The translations under genes were made by a program, and so were the position numbers. DNA of 64,000 nt, taken from NCBI GenBank assembly GCA_902554325.1, contig CACDOH010000003.1, forward strand, positions 62,001 to 126,000, written 5' to 3'. How positions within the stretch are numbered: the stretch's first letter is position 1; each line of letters begins with the position of its first letter. The stretch comes from an uncultured Pelagibacteraceae bacterium (GTDB taxonomy: Bacteria > Pseudomonadota > Alphaproteobacteria > Pelagibacterales > AG-422-B15). Positions 54,725 to 63,627 of this stretch are shown one piece after another. The notes under the pieces are model-generated. The model saw only the letters and a program-made list of their open reading frames with translations. It had not been told where the DNA came from and made no database searches.

Positions 54725-55890
54725 TTTTCCTTAACAAATATATTTCTTAAAAAACCAATTATTCCATTTTCACTAAAAATTGTGATTATTACAAATCCAA
54801 ACCCTAACAACACTGTCCACCAATTCACCCATTCTATAGTAAATATGCCCAAAGGAATATCGGGTGCCTGTCCACCAGTAAACCATGACGAAAATAATGA
54901 AACAAAAGCGGCACCAATGATTGCTCCATACAATTTTCCTCTTCCTCCAATTGCAACCCATACAGCGAGATAGATCGATGCAATAGGCGCAAGCTCTGCA
55001 GGATTAATTATACCTGCTTGAGGGTAATAAAGAGCACCAGCAATGCTTGAGATTATTGCTGTTAACACAAATATAAATAATTTATATATTTCGACATTGT
55101 ACCCTAAGAACCTTACTCGTGTTTCATTATCTCTTATTGATGTAATAATTAATCCAAACTTGCTTTTCATAAGTGAATGAAAAAGTAAAAAAATAGATAT
55201 TAGAAAAACACAACTTGCCCAAAAAAACCCTATAGATATGACCTCTTGCCCTAAATACTCAATGCCAGGAATGTTCTGCAAACCGGAGAGGCCGTTATTA
55301 CCCCTGAGACCACTGTCATTTTGAAATAAATATAATGACAGAGCTAAAGTTAATGCTTGAGTTAAAATTGAGAGATAAACTCCAGTTACTCTCGACCTGA
55401 ATGCAAGCCAACCAAATATAAATGCAAGAATACCCGGTACTGCAATAACCAAAATCAATTGTAAACCAAGACTATCTGCAAACATCCATATGGATGGTAT
55501 GTCATAGCCACCGACAACTCCAAAAATCTGGTTTCCAATCGCGTTTGATAATTCAGTTTCGGTTAATGGAAGCAACTCATTAGTGGCAGCCTCCTGAACA
55601 ATAATGGCTGTTCGCTCATACATTAGCCACATTCCAATCATGTAACCACCAAGTCCAAAAAAGGCGAAATGCCCTAGAGACAGAATTCCGCAATAACCCC
55701 ATACCACATCCATTGCCAGAGCAATTATGCATAGACAAACAGTTTTGCCTAAAGTTTTGACAAAACTAGTAGATATTAATCCGTTTCCGTAAGGTTCACT
55801 AAAAAAAGTTATAAACAGAGAAAATATAATAACAACTATTGTAAAAATTAATGTGTGTCGAGCTAGTAAATCATTTATTGAATTAGTCAT
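54721..55890 (-). CDS. urtC: Urea ABC transporter permease UrtC
   Basis: A 389-residue LivM-like permease with about ten membrane segments and the conserved WGYCGILSLGHFAFFGLGGYMIGMWLMY, NDSGLRGNNGLSGLQ and VAIGGRGKLYGAIIGA blocks of UrtC. The extended loop after the third segment (residues 100-140) is usual for UrtC. It overlaps urtB by 8 bases and urtD by 4. Confidence 0.94.
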   Translation of the reverse strand: MTNSINDLLARHTLIFTIVVIIFSLFITFFSEPYGNGLISTSFVKTLGKTVCLCIIALAMDVVWGYCGILSLGHFAFFGLGGYMIGMWLMYERTAIIVQEAATNELLPLTETELSNAIGNQIFGVVGGYDIPSIWMFADSLGLQLILVIAVPGILAFIFGWLAFRSRVTGVYLSILTQALTLALSLYLFQNDSGLRGNNGLSGLQNIPGIEYLGQEVISIGFFWASCVFLISIFLLFHSLMKSKFGLIITSIRDNETRVRFLGYNVEIYKLFIFVLTAIISSIAGALYYPQAGIINPAELAPIASIYLAVWVAIGGRGKLYGAIIGAAFVSLFSSWFTGGQAPDIPLGIFTIEWVNWWTVLLGFGFVIITIFSENGIIGFLRNIFVKEK

Positions 55891-57895
55891 CAGCTGCTCT
55901 CCCTTTAAGGGCTACTATCCCTTTTGGTCTAAATTGTATAAATAAAATAATAAAGATGATCATATAAGTTTGCGCTGCGAGAGTATTAGATGGATTGAAC
56001 CATTCTATAAATTTTTGAAGGAACCCGATTAGTGATGCTCCCGCTAATGTGCCCCATATGTTGCCCACTCCTCCAACAACCACTGTCATAAAGCTCTGAA
56101 CTATATATTCAGACCCAAGCTCAGATGTAACCTTAGAAAAAAGTCCAATAGCAATTCCTGCAATTCCTGCAATTCCTGAACCAAAGCCAAAAGTTAACAT
56201 ATTTATTCTTTCAGGATTAATTCCCATGTTGGAGGCCATCACTGGATTTTGGGTCACTGCACGAGTCTCCAATCCAAGTCTGGTGCGATTCATTACAAAG
56301 AGCAATAAACCCAGAAATATTAGACTCAAAATAAATATGGCAATTCTTATATAACTGATCGATAGATCGTCGCTCAGACTGAGCGATCCATCAAGCCACG
56401 ATGGAGATGTAAGTGGTCTTGCTTGTGTTCCGAAAATATTCTTTGCAATTTGTTGTAATGCAATACTGATCCCGAAAGTGGCCAGTAATGTATCAAGTGG
56501 TTTACGATACAAATGACGTATAACGAGTCTTTCCATGATCACTCCAGCTATAAATGTAATTATAAATGCGAGGGGAAGTGCAACTAAAAGTGACAGTGTA
56601 TGGTTACTTATAAATTGTTGAACAACATACCCCGTATAGGCACCCATCATGATAAATTCACCATGAGCCATATTAATTACTCTCATTACACCAAAAGTAA
56701 TCGCTAAACCAATTGCTCCAAGAAAATAGATTGATGCAAGACTTAAACCATCAATAAGTAAGTCAATATATTTATAGATCTGAACTCTAAAATTTATACT
56801 AGCTAGAGTATTTAGTGCGGCATTTGTTACTTCAGAAGAAGTTTCATTGTAAATCGAATAAAATATAAATTTGTTTACTTCTTCATTAATTTTATTTTCA
56901 GAAATAAAAGGAGGTGCTAAATTATTTTCAACTAATTTATTATAGGCAGCAATGCGAGATTGTTCATTGTCTAGTGAACTAATAGAATATCCTCCAATAG
57001 TATCTCCGCTAATATTTTGTTCTAATATTTTCTTTAATTCTTCTTGGGTAATCCTTTTTTTATAAACTAGATTATCTGCATATAATTTGTCATATGCATC
57101 ATTAATTGATATCTCAACATCTTCATTAAAAAAATTAGTTGTACCCGATGTTCCATTACTATTTTTGATTGTAAAACCAGGCACAATTACCCTAGCAATA
57201 TTTTTATTATTAGGAAGAGAGATGCCGACTTTCACTTCTGAAGAATTGAGGAGTTGATTTAGAGAAGCCCTTATTTCGATCGCAGTATCGCCTTTAAAAG
57301 ACTCGATTATTTCTAATTTTTTATCATTCGAGTCGGAGTACTTAACAATTGCAAATTTTAGCAATCGATCAATAACAGTTTTTAGTTCTGCATCTGACTC
57401 ATTTATGTAAGCATCTTGTAACACTTCCAAATGTTCAGGCCGGATATTTCTTTTTAAGCTTTCTATGCTTTTTTGTCGTACATTAATATCTGAATTAAAT
57501 ATTTGGTATTTTACTAAAATAGAGTCTATTTTTGCTCTTACTCCACTGTTGGGTTTAATCTTTTTGATTTCTTTTTTGCTGTAATTGCCGATCCTAGTAA
57601 GACCATCTATTTCTAAGGCGTCAAGTGACTCTTCATTTTCATTAACTATAACTACTTGTTTCGTATCTTTTATATAGTAGAGACTCTTCGATTTCCACAA
57701 TTCTAAAAATCTTGAAACAATTTCATCATCAAAACTTTGTATGTCTCTTAGTATAGAATCAACAGTTTTTGCTGAACTCTTAATTATATTCTCTGAATTT
57801 TCTATTAAGAATATATTGAATTCATCATGGTGAGCAACTGCTGGTAGATTTATAAAAAAAACATACAGAAAAATTATATAAAATTTAATTTTCAT
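55883..57895 (-). CDS. urtB: Urea ABC transporter permease UrtB with extended periplasmic N-terminus
   Basis: A 670-residue protein. The C-terminal 290 residues are a LivH-like permease (IDGLSLASIYFLGAIGLAITFGVMRVINMAHGEFIMMGAYTGY, then VVVGGVGNIWGTLAGA). The first 375 residues are a signal peptide (cleaved near AVAHH) and a large periplasmic domain with HEAT-like helical repeats. UrtB proteins do have an N-terminal domain, but this one is longer than the usual 520-550 residue total. It follows urtA across a hairpin-containing gap. Function as urea channel subunit is clear; the domain's role is unknown. Confidence 0.92.
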   Translation of the reverse strand: MKIKFYIIFLYVFFINLPAVAHHDEFNIFLIENSENIIKSSAKTVDSILRDIQSFDDEIVSRFLELWKSKSLYYIKDTKQVVIVNENEESLDALEIDGLTRIGNYSKKEIKKIKPNSGVRAKIDSILVKYQIFNSDINVRQKSIESLKRNIRPEHLEVLQDAYINESDAELKTVIDRLLKFAIVKYSDSNDKKLEIIESFKGDTAIEIRASLNQLLNSSEVKVGISLPNNKNIARVIVPGFTIKNSNGTSGTTNFFNEDVEISINDAYDKLYADNLVYKKRITQEELKKILEQNISGDTIGGYSISSLDNEQSRIAAYNKLVENNLAPPFISENKINEEVNKFIFYSIYNETSSEVTNAALNTLASINFRVQIYKYIDLLIDGLSLASIYFLGAIGLAITFGVMRVINMAHGEFIMMGAYTGYVVQQFISNHTLSLLVALPLAFIITFIAGVIMERLVIRHLYRKPLDTLLATFGISIALQQIAKNIFGTQARPLTSPSWLDGSLSLSDDLSISYIRIAIFILSLIFLGLLLFVMNRTRLGLETRAVTQNPVMASNMGINPERINMLTFGFGSGIAGIAGIAIGLFSKVTSELGSEYIVQSFMTVVVGGVGNIWGTLAGASLIGFLQKFIEWFNPSNTLAAQTYMIIFIILFIQFRPKGIVALKGRAADD

Positions 57896-57901
57896 AATTT
57901 A

Positions 57902-57942
57902 AAAACGCCATAAAGAATATTAACTATTCTTTACAGCGTTTT
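57902..57942 (-). other. Strand-specific long hairpin between urtA and urtB
   Basis: AAAACGC-ca-TAAAGAATA-ttaac-TATTCTTTA-ca-GCGTTTT. In the plus-strand RNA the inner ca/ca positions are A-C mismatches, but in the minus-strand (urt) RNA they become U-G and G-U wobble pairs, giving one uninterrupted 18-bp stem with a 5-base loop. Then come five U residues and the urtB ATG 7 bases on. It fits an mRNA stabiliser or a leaky terminator that raises UrtA over the membrane subunits. Confidence 0.7.
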
Positions 57943-57955
57943 ATTTAGGTTAAAA

Positions 57956-59221
57956 TTAGTAGTTAGACTTTAACTGAACACAGCTGCTGGTCGAAGTATT
58001 ATACATCCCACAACCTAAGCTTTGCCAATCTGATTTTAAAACAGCTGACTCTACTAAGTGATCTGTCCATGCATCTCCTGGAACCTCGGTCGTTTGGCTA
58101 ATTATATCAAACTGACCATCCTCAAGGATCTCACCTATTAAAACAGGTTTAGAGAGATGATGATTTGGGAGCATTTCTGCAGTTCCACCCGTGAGATTTG
58201 GAACTGTAATTCCATACATAGCTTCTCTAACTGCATCTACATCAGTAGTTCCAGCTTTTTCCACTGCTTTTACATACATGTTAAATCCAATCACGTGCGC
58301 TTCCATCGGGTCATTAGTAACTCTTTCTGATCCCATAGTGCTTTTCCAGTTTTTGATAAATGCTGTATTTAAATCGGATTCAGCTGATTGAAAATAATTC
58401 CACGCAGCTAGATGGCCAACCAAATTTTTTGTATCAAGTCCGGATAATTCCTCTTCACCAACTGAGAACGCGACAACTGGTATGTCTTCAGCGTTCACGC
58501 CTGCAGCTGCAAGTTCTTTATAAAATCCAATGTTTGCATCACCGTTAATAGTTGAAATAACACCTACCTTCTTTCCATCAGCCCCAAGTGCTACAACATC
58601 AGCAACAATTTTCGACCAATCCGAGTGACCAAAAGGTGTGTAATTTACAAAAATATCAGATTCAGGAATTCCTTTATCAATTAAATATTGATTTAGAATT
58701 TTGTTTGTTGTTCTAGGATAAACATAGTCAGTTCCAAGTAATGCGAACTTTTCAATGCCTAGTTCTTCTAGATAGTAATCAGTAGCTGGTATAGCTTGTT
58801 GGTTTGGAGCGGCTCCGGTATAAAATACATTTTTTGAGCTTTCTTCACCCTCATATTGAACTGGATAAAAAAGTAATCCGTTAAGTTCTTCAATTACGGG
58901 TAATACAGACTTTCTAGACACAGAAGTCCAGCAGCCAAACATTACATCAACATCATTGACAGTTATTAGTTCTCGAGCTTTTTCAGCAAAAAGTGGCCAA
59001 TCTGAAGCAGGATCAACGACTACTGCTTCCAGTTTTTTTCCGAGAATACCGCCCTTTTCATTTTGTTCATCGATCAACATTAACATTGTATCTTTTAACG
59101 TTGTCTCTGAGATTGCCATCGTACCCGACAGCGAGTGTAATATGCCAACTTTGATAGTATCTGCATACGCAGTGATACTAAAAAAGAAAAATGACATAAC
59201 AACTATAATTTTCTTGATCAT
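57956..59221 (-). CDS. urtA: Urea ABC transporter substrate-binding protein UrtA
   Basis: A 421-residue periplasmic protein from the ATG at 59221, chosen since AAAGGACG lies just upstream of it; the track ATG at 59236 would place that site inside the gene. Signal peptide MIKKIIVVMSFFFFSITAYA. KVGILHSLSGTMAISETTLKDTMLMLIDEQNEKGGI and SRKSVLPVIEELNGLLFYPVQYEGEE are characteristic of UrtA/FmdD-type amide-urea binding proteins. First gene of urtABCDE, divergent from ureD. Confidence 0.95.
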   Translation of the reverse strand: MIKKIIVVMSFFFFSITAYADTIKVGILHSLSGTMAISETTLKDTMLMLIDEQNEKGGILGKKLEAVVVDPASDWPLFAEKARELITVNDVDVMFGCWTSVSRKSVLPVIEELNGLLFYPVQYEGEESSKNVFYTGAAPNQQAIPATDYYLEELGIEKFALLGTDYVYPRTTNKILNQYLIDKGIPESDIFVNYTPFGHSDWSKIVADVVALGADGKKVGVISTINGDANIGFYKELAAAGVNAEDIPVVAFSVGEEELSGLDTKNLVGHLAAWNYFQSAESDLNTAFIKNWKSTMGSERVTNDPMEAHVIGFNMYVKAVEKAGTTDVDAVREAMYGITVPNLTGGTAEMLPNHHLSKPVLIGEILEDGQFDIISQTTEVPGDAWTDHLVESAVLKSDWQSLGCGMYNTSTSSCVQLKSNY

Positions 59222-59339
59222 TATTCGTCCTTTCATTTTTTTAACTGCTACATAATTTCTTAAAAAAATTAGTGATACGAATCTTTACACTTGCCAACAT
59301 GACATCTTCAAAAAAAAAATTTAAACGTAATTTTTATAT

Positions 59340-59351
59340 TACTAATTAGTA
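59340..59351. promoter_or_regulatory. 12-base perfect palindrome in the urt/ure control region
   Basis: TACTAATTAGTA is a perfect 12-base inverted repeat halfway between urtA and ureD, 38 bases upstream of the second palindrome. AT-rich palindromes occur by chance more easily, so support is modest. It could bind a MarR-, TetR- or LysR-type dimer. Confidence 0.35.
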
Positions 59352-59377
59352 TCTGTAATTTTAGTGATAAAAATAAA

Positions 59378-59393
59378 TGACAATTATTTGTCA
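59378..59393 (+). promoter_or_regulatory. Operator-like palindrome overlapping the ureD -35 box
   Basis: TGACAA-TTAT-TTGTCA is a perfect 6+4+6 inverted repeat. Its right half is exactly the -35 hexamer of the promoter proposed for ureD, so a dimeric protein bound here would block RNA polymerase. No regulator gene lies next to it. It is on the ureD side of the divergent region. Confidence 0.55.
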
Positions 59394-59416
59394 ACTTGAA
59401 ATTAAAACACTATGAT
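59388..59416 (+). promoter_or_regulatory. Sigma-70-type promoter for ureDABCEFG
   Basis: TTGTCA (5 of 6 to TTGACA), a 17-base spacer and TATGAT (5 of 6 to TATAAT). The last -10 base is 59416, so transcription would begin at about 59423, exactly the A of the best ureD ATG, which predicts a leaderless mRNA. No sigma-54 element (GG-N10-GC) is visible in this region, so NtrC-type nitrogen control through sigma-54 is not supported. Confidence 0.6.
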
Positions 59417-59422
59417 AATTTC

Positions 59423-60220
59423 ATGAAAGTAAATCTTCAAAAATCTGTAGGCACAATTGATGCAGAGTTTATAAATAATGATGTTGAAAGATTATATCAG
59501 CAAGGATGCCTTAAAGCTTTACTACCTCAATCCTACTCTAGTTTGTCTCAAATAGTTTTAGTTAATACATCTGGGGGTGTAACAAGTGGAGATAAGTTTA
59601 ATATCAATATAGATTTACACAATACACATATGCTCACTACAAGTCAGGCTGCTGAGAAGGTATACAGTGGATATGGAGATGCGGCTGAACTTAAATATAC
59701 AATTAACATTGATAACAGTACTCTTTTTTGGATACCAAATGAAACAATCCTCTTTGATAACTGCAACCTAAGACGTCAAATTGATATCAATCTTTTGAAT
59801 AATTCAAATTTATTTTTCTGTGAAACAGTTGTTTATGGAAGATCAGCAATGCATGAAACGATTGAAAAAGGTTACTACTCTGATCGATGGAAAATATTTA
59901 ATGATAATAAAATTGCTCACCTTGAAATCAATGGCTTTAAAGATAATATAAAAAAAATGCGGAAAAGTAAATTTATGCTTAATGATAATATTGCAATTAA
60001 TACAATAATAATACTCGGTTCAGAGATGAATAAATTTTATACTGTATTAAAAGATAATATACATGATGAAAAAAGTATAACTACTGGTATTTCAGAGTGG
60101 GATGGTAAGATAGTAATAAGAAGTATTTCATCTAATAACTATTATTTAAAAAAATTTACAAAAAATATCGTATCAATCATGATGAATGGTAAAATTCCTT
60201 ACATGTGGGGTGCTGCGTGA
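59423..60220 (+). CDS. ureD: Urease accessory protein UreD
   Basis: A 265-residue protein from the ATG at 59423; the track start is an upstream TTG at 59396 that lies within the promoter spacer. UreD (UreH) binds apo-urease with UreF and UreG for nickel insertion. [32 protein letters not shown] and [16 protein letters not shown] are the conserved blocks. No Shine-Dalgarno is seen before the ATG, in line with a leaderless start. It overlaps ureA by four bases. Confidence 0.9.
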   Translation: MKVNLQKSVGTIDAEFINNDVERLYQQGCLKALLPQSYSSLSQIVLVNTSGGVTSGDKFNINIDLHNTHMLTTSQAAEKVYSGYGDAAELKYTINIDNSTLFWIPNETILFDNCNLRRQIDINLLNNSNLFFCETVVYGRSAMHETIEKGYYSDRWKIFNDNKIAHLEINGFKDNIKKMRKSKFMLNDNIAINTIIILGSEMNKFYTVLKDNIHDEKSITTGISEWDGKIVIRSISSNNYYLKKFTKNIVSIMMNGKIPYMWGAA

Positions 60221-60519
60221 AGCTTTCTCCAAGAGAGATTGATAAAATGATGGTCAGCATGGCTGCAATAGTCGCTCGAAAGAGGTTAGACCGTGGCGTT
60301 AAATTAAATTACCCTGAAGCCGTATCAATTATTTCTGATTATGTTGTTGAAGGTGCAAGGGACGGCAAATCTGTAGCTGAATTAATGGAAAGTGCAGCAC
60401 ATGTGTTAAAAAAAGATGACTGTATGGAAGGAGTTGCTGAAATGATTGCCGAAGTGCAGACAGAAGCAACTTTTCCAGATGGAACAAAGTTAGTCACGGT
60501 ACATAAACCCATAAGGTAA
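60217..60519 (+). CDS. ureA: Urease gamma subunit UreA
   Basis: A 100-residue subunit, exactly the usual size when started at GTG 60217 ([39 protein letters not shown]). The track start at 60205 would add four residues read from the ureD end. GTG overlaps the ureD TGA (GTGA junction). [20 protein letters not shown] ends the protein as in the family. Forms the (UreABC)3 urease with UreB and UreC. Confidence 0.96.
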   Translation: MKLSPREIDKMMVSMAAIVARKRLDRGVKLNYPEAVSIISDYVVEGARDGKSVAELMESAAHVLKKDDCMEGVAEMIAEVQTEATFPDGTKLVTVHKPIR

Positions 60520-60526
60520 GAATTTT

Positions 60527-60835
60527 ATGATTCCAGGAGAAATAATTACAAGTGACAGTGAAATCGTTTTAAATAAAGATTTAGTGAGTTTGACAATGAA
60601 AGTCTCCAACACTGGTGATCGACCAATTCAAGTCGGTAGCCACTATCATTTCGCTGAAGTAAATGAAAGTCTTGAATTTGATAGAAAGAAATCTTTAGGC
60701 ATGAGACTAAACATTTCATCTGGAACTGCAGTAAGGTTTGAACCAGGTCAATCAAGAGATATTGAACTTATCGAAATACAAGGACTAAAAAAATTATTTG
60801 GGTTTAATAAAAAAGTCATGGGAAAAATAAAATGA
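60527..60835 (+). CDS. ureB: Urease beta subunit UreB
   Basis: A 102-residue beta subunit with [56 protein letters not shown] and a shorter C-terminal tail ending KVMGKIK. The start is 7 bases after ureA, the stop overlaps ureC by 4 (ATGA). Confidence 0.96.
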   Translation: MIPGEIITSDSEIVLNKDLVSLTMKVSNTGDRPIQVGSHYHFAEVNESLEFDRKKSLGMRLNISSGTAVRFEPGQSRDIELIEIQGLKKLFGFNKKVMGKIK

Positions 60836-62538
60836 AAAAAATTCCAAGACAATCTTATGCAGCTATGTATGGGCCCACAACAGGCGATAAAATAAGGTTA
60901 GCTGATACTGAACTTTTCGTAGAGGTTGAAAAAGACCTCACAGTCTACGGTGAGGAAGTCAAGTTTGGTGGTGGCAAAGTTATTCGCGATGGCATGGGGC
61001 AGTCTCAGGTTTCAAGAAGTGATGGAGCTGTAGACACAGTTATTACAAATGCTCTAATTCTAGATGTCACCGGGATATATAAAGCAGATATTGGACTAAA
61101 GAACGGAAATATTGATCATATTGGAAAAGCTGGTAACCCTGATACACAACCTGGTGTGGATATTATAATTGGCCCAGGAACTGAAGTTATTGCAGGTGAA
61201 GGTAAAATTGTAACAGCAGGTGGCTTTGACAGTCATATACATTTCATATGTCCTCAGCAAATTGATGAAGCCTTACATTCTGGCATTACTACGATGCTGG
61301 GTGGAGGTACTGGACCAGCACATGGAACATTAGCAACTACTTGCACACCAGGTCCATGGCACATCGGCAGAATGCTTCAATCATCTGATGCTTTCTCAAT
61401 GAATTTAGCTTATGCAGGCAAAGGAAATTCATCGTTGCCTTCTGGTTTAGAGGAACAAGTTCTTGGTGGAGCAGCTGCTCTTAAACTTCATGAGGACTGG
61501 GGCTCTACTCCTGGTGCAATTGATAATTGTTTAAATGTTGCTGATCAATTCGACGTTCAGGTCATGATACATACTGATACGCTCAATGAAAGTGGCTTTG
61601 TAGAAAATACAATTAATGCAATTAATAAAAGAACCATTCATACATTTCACACTGAAGGTGCAGGTGGTGGACACGCGCCTGATATAATAAAAATTTGTGG
61701 TGAACCCTATGTTTTGCCTTCTTCAACTAATCCAACACGACCATTTACCGTTAACACAGTTGAAGAGCATTTGGATATGCTGATGGTTTGCCATCACCTT
61801 GATAAATCAATACCTGAAGACGTAGCATTTGCCGAGAGTAGAATACGCAGAGAGACGATGGCCGCTGAAGACATATTGCACGATATGGGTGCTTTCTCAA
61901 TCATTGCATCTGACAGTCAAGCTATGGGACGCGTTGGTGAGGTTATTATTAGGACATGGCAAACTGCTCATAAAATGAAAGTGCAACGAGGAAGACTATC
62001 TGAAGAGCAAGGTGATAATGATAATATAAGAGTCAAACGATATATTGCAAAATATACAATAAATCCGTCAATTGCTCATGGAATTTCTTCCTATGTTGGC
62101 AGTCTTGAAAAAAATAAAAGAGCCGATATTGTTATTTGGGACCCAGCTTTTTTTGGTGTTAAGCCTGAGATTATAATAATGGGTGGAAGTATTGCCTGCG
62201 CTCAAATGGGCGATCCAAACGCATCGATTCCAACTCCCCAACCTGTGTACACGCGCCCAATGTTTGGAAGTTATGGAAGATCACTTGAAAATTCATCGGT
62301 AACTTTTGTCAGTAAGAGTTCACTAGAGGCGGGCAGCCTTAATCATCTCAATATACAAAAAAGTATGTTACCGGTAAGCAATACAAGGTCAATTTCAAAA
62401 AAAGATATGGTTTTAAATGATGTTTGCCCAACTATAGATGTAAATCCTGAAACATATGAGGTTAGAGCAAATGGAGAAATTATTACATGTGAACCTGCGG
62501 AAGAACTGCCAATGGCACAAAGATATTTTATGTATTGA
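60832..62538 (+). CDS. ureC: Urease alpha (catalytic) subunit UreC
   Basis: A 568-residue nickel hydrolase, normal length. All active-site elements are there: HIHFICPQQ (Ni ligands), the carbamylated Lys in [10 protein letters not shown] near residue 218, [27 protein letters not shown], the flap [22 protein letters not shown] with the catalytic His, and [11 protein letters not shown] with the Asp ligand. Hydrolyses urea to ammonia and carbamate. Sits in ureDABCEFG; the genes for nickel uptake are not in the window. Confidence 0.98.
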   Translation: MKKIPRQSYAAMYGPTTGDKIRLADTELFVEVEKDLTVYGEEVKFGGGKVIRDGMGQSQVSRSDGAVDTVITNALILDVTGIYKADIGLKNGNIDHIGKAGNPDTQPGVDIIIGPGTEVIAGEGKIVTAGGFDSHIHFICPQQIDEALHSGITTMLGGGTGPAHGTLATTCTPGPWHIGRMLQSSDAFSMNLAYAGKGNSSLPSGLEEQVLGGAAALKLHEDWGSTPGAIDNCLNVADQFDVQVMIHTDTLNESGFVENTINAINKRTIHTFHTEGAGGGHAPDIIKICGEPYVLPSSTNPTRPFTVNTVEEHLDMLMVCHHLDKSIPEDVAFAESRIRRETMAAEDILHDMGAFSIIASDSQAMGRVGEVIIRTWQTAHKMKVQRGRLSEEQGDNDNIRVKRYIAKYTINPSIAHGISSYVGSLEKNKRADIVIWDPAFFGVKPEIIIMGGSIACAQMGDPNASIPTPQPVYTRPMFGSYGRSLENSSVTFVSKSSLEAGSLNHLNIQKSMLPVSNTRSISKKDMVLNDVCPTIDVNPETYEVRANGEIITCEPAEELPMAQRYFMY

Positions 62539-62984
62539 TTATGGAAGTTTGTAATTCAATATTAAGTAATTATGATTTCTCTGAAGAGGTTGATACAATT
62601 TCGCTATCCTATGAGGAGAGATTCATGCGACGCAAAAAATTAGTTTCTGACAAAGGTCATGAATTTCTTGTTGATCTTGAAGAGATGAAATCAGTCTTGA
62701 GTAATCAAGCGTTCAAACTTGAGAGTGGAAAATTAATTACTATAAAATCAAAAAAAGAAGATTTAATTGAGATCAAGTCAAAAGATTTAAATAAATTAAT
62801 ATGGCATATTGGGAATAGACATATCCCCTGTCAGATTGAAGCTACAAGAATTCTAATACAAAGTGATCATATCATTGAGGATATGGTGAGAAGACTTGGG
62901 GGGCAGACAAAATCTGTGATTGAACAATTTAATCCTGAAGGAGGGGCTTACGGTATGGGAAGAACGCATGGTCACAAGCATTAA
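62535..62984 (+). CDS. ureE: Urease accessory protein UreE
   Basis: A 149-residue nickel metallochaperone that passes Ni to UreG. The central [16 protein letters not shown] and [11 protein letters not shown] (metal-binding His) blocks are typical, and it ends in a short His tail (GRTHGHKH) rather than the long His-rich tail of some UreE. Overlaps ureC by 4 bases; its last 17 bases overlap the chosen start of ureF. Confidence 0.92.
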   Translation: MIMEVCNSILSNYDFSEEVDTISLSYEERFMRRKKLVSDKGHEFLVDLEEMKSVLSNQAFKLESGKLITIKSKKEDLIEIKSKDLNKLIWHIGNRHIPCQIEATRILIQSDHIIEDMVRRLGGQTKSVIEQFNPEGGAYGMGRTHGHKH

Positions 62985-63627
62985 AAGTAAAAACTTATTA
63001 GATTTAAAATCTCATCAAATTTTACAACTTTGGTTTTCGTCTTCATTTCCTATTGGTTCATACGCATATTCGCATGGTCTCGAGGCTTTAATTGATGATA
63101 AGCTAATCAAAAATAAGAATGACGTTTTGGAATTCATCAAGAGTATTCTCTTTGAGGGAACTTGCAGAAATGAGTATATCTTTATCAAGGCTGCCTATGA
63201 TGGAATTAATGTAAATGATTTAGTGCTTGCAAGTTGCTCATCCAAGGAACGTCAACTTGAAACACTAAAAATGGGTGATGCCTTCAGAAAAATTATGTCT
63301 GAGAGTTGGGACTATACAATAAATAATGAAACCGCTTTTCCAGTCTGTATTGCTCAAGCAGGAATTAAATTTCATATTGCTTTTGATGATTTGGTTGATT
63401 TTTATATTCAATCATTCATTTCAAACTTAATTAATATGTGCGTTAAACATATACCTTTAAGTCAAAAAGATGGTCAAGATTGTATGGTGTCATTTCTTGG
63501 AATGATGAAAAGATTTCATAATACTATGAAAGACTATAGCTTAGACGATTTACGCAGTTCAATGTTTTGTGCGGATATTTACAGCATGAAACACGAAAAT
63601 CTTACATCCAGAATTTATGTCACATGA
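62968..63627 (+). CDS. ureF: Urease accessory protein UreF
   Basis: A 219-residue protein from the ATG at 62968 preceded by GGAAG; the track start at 62920 lies deep inside ureE. UreF is the activation-complex partner of UreD and Ure[25 protein letters not shown] near residue 20 is the family hallmark. It ends overlapping ureG by 4 bases. Confidence 0.92.
   Translation: MVTSIKSKNLLDLKSHQILQLWFSSSFPIGSYAYSHGLEALIDDKLIKNKNDVLEFIKSILFEGTCRNEYIFIKAAYDGINVNDLVLASCSSKERQLETLKMGDAFRKIMSESWDYTINNETAFPVCIAQAGIKFHIAFDDLVDFYIQSFISNLINMCVKHIPLSQKDGQDCMVSFLGMMKRFHNTMKDYSLDDLRSSMFCADIYSMKHENLTSRIYVT

Noticed and set aside
59237-59422. Sigma-54/NtrC promoter for urt or ure
   Set aside because: TTGGCAAG on the minus strand looks like half of a -24 box, but no GC at -12 spacing follows.
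59396-59422. TTG start of ureD at 59396 given by the ORF track
   Set aside because: It lies between the -35 and -10 boxes of the best promoter and adds residues with no UreD similarity.
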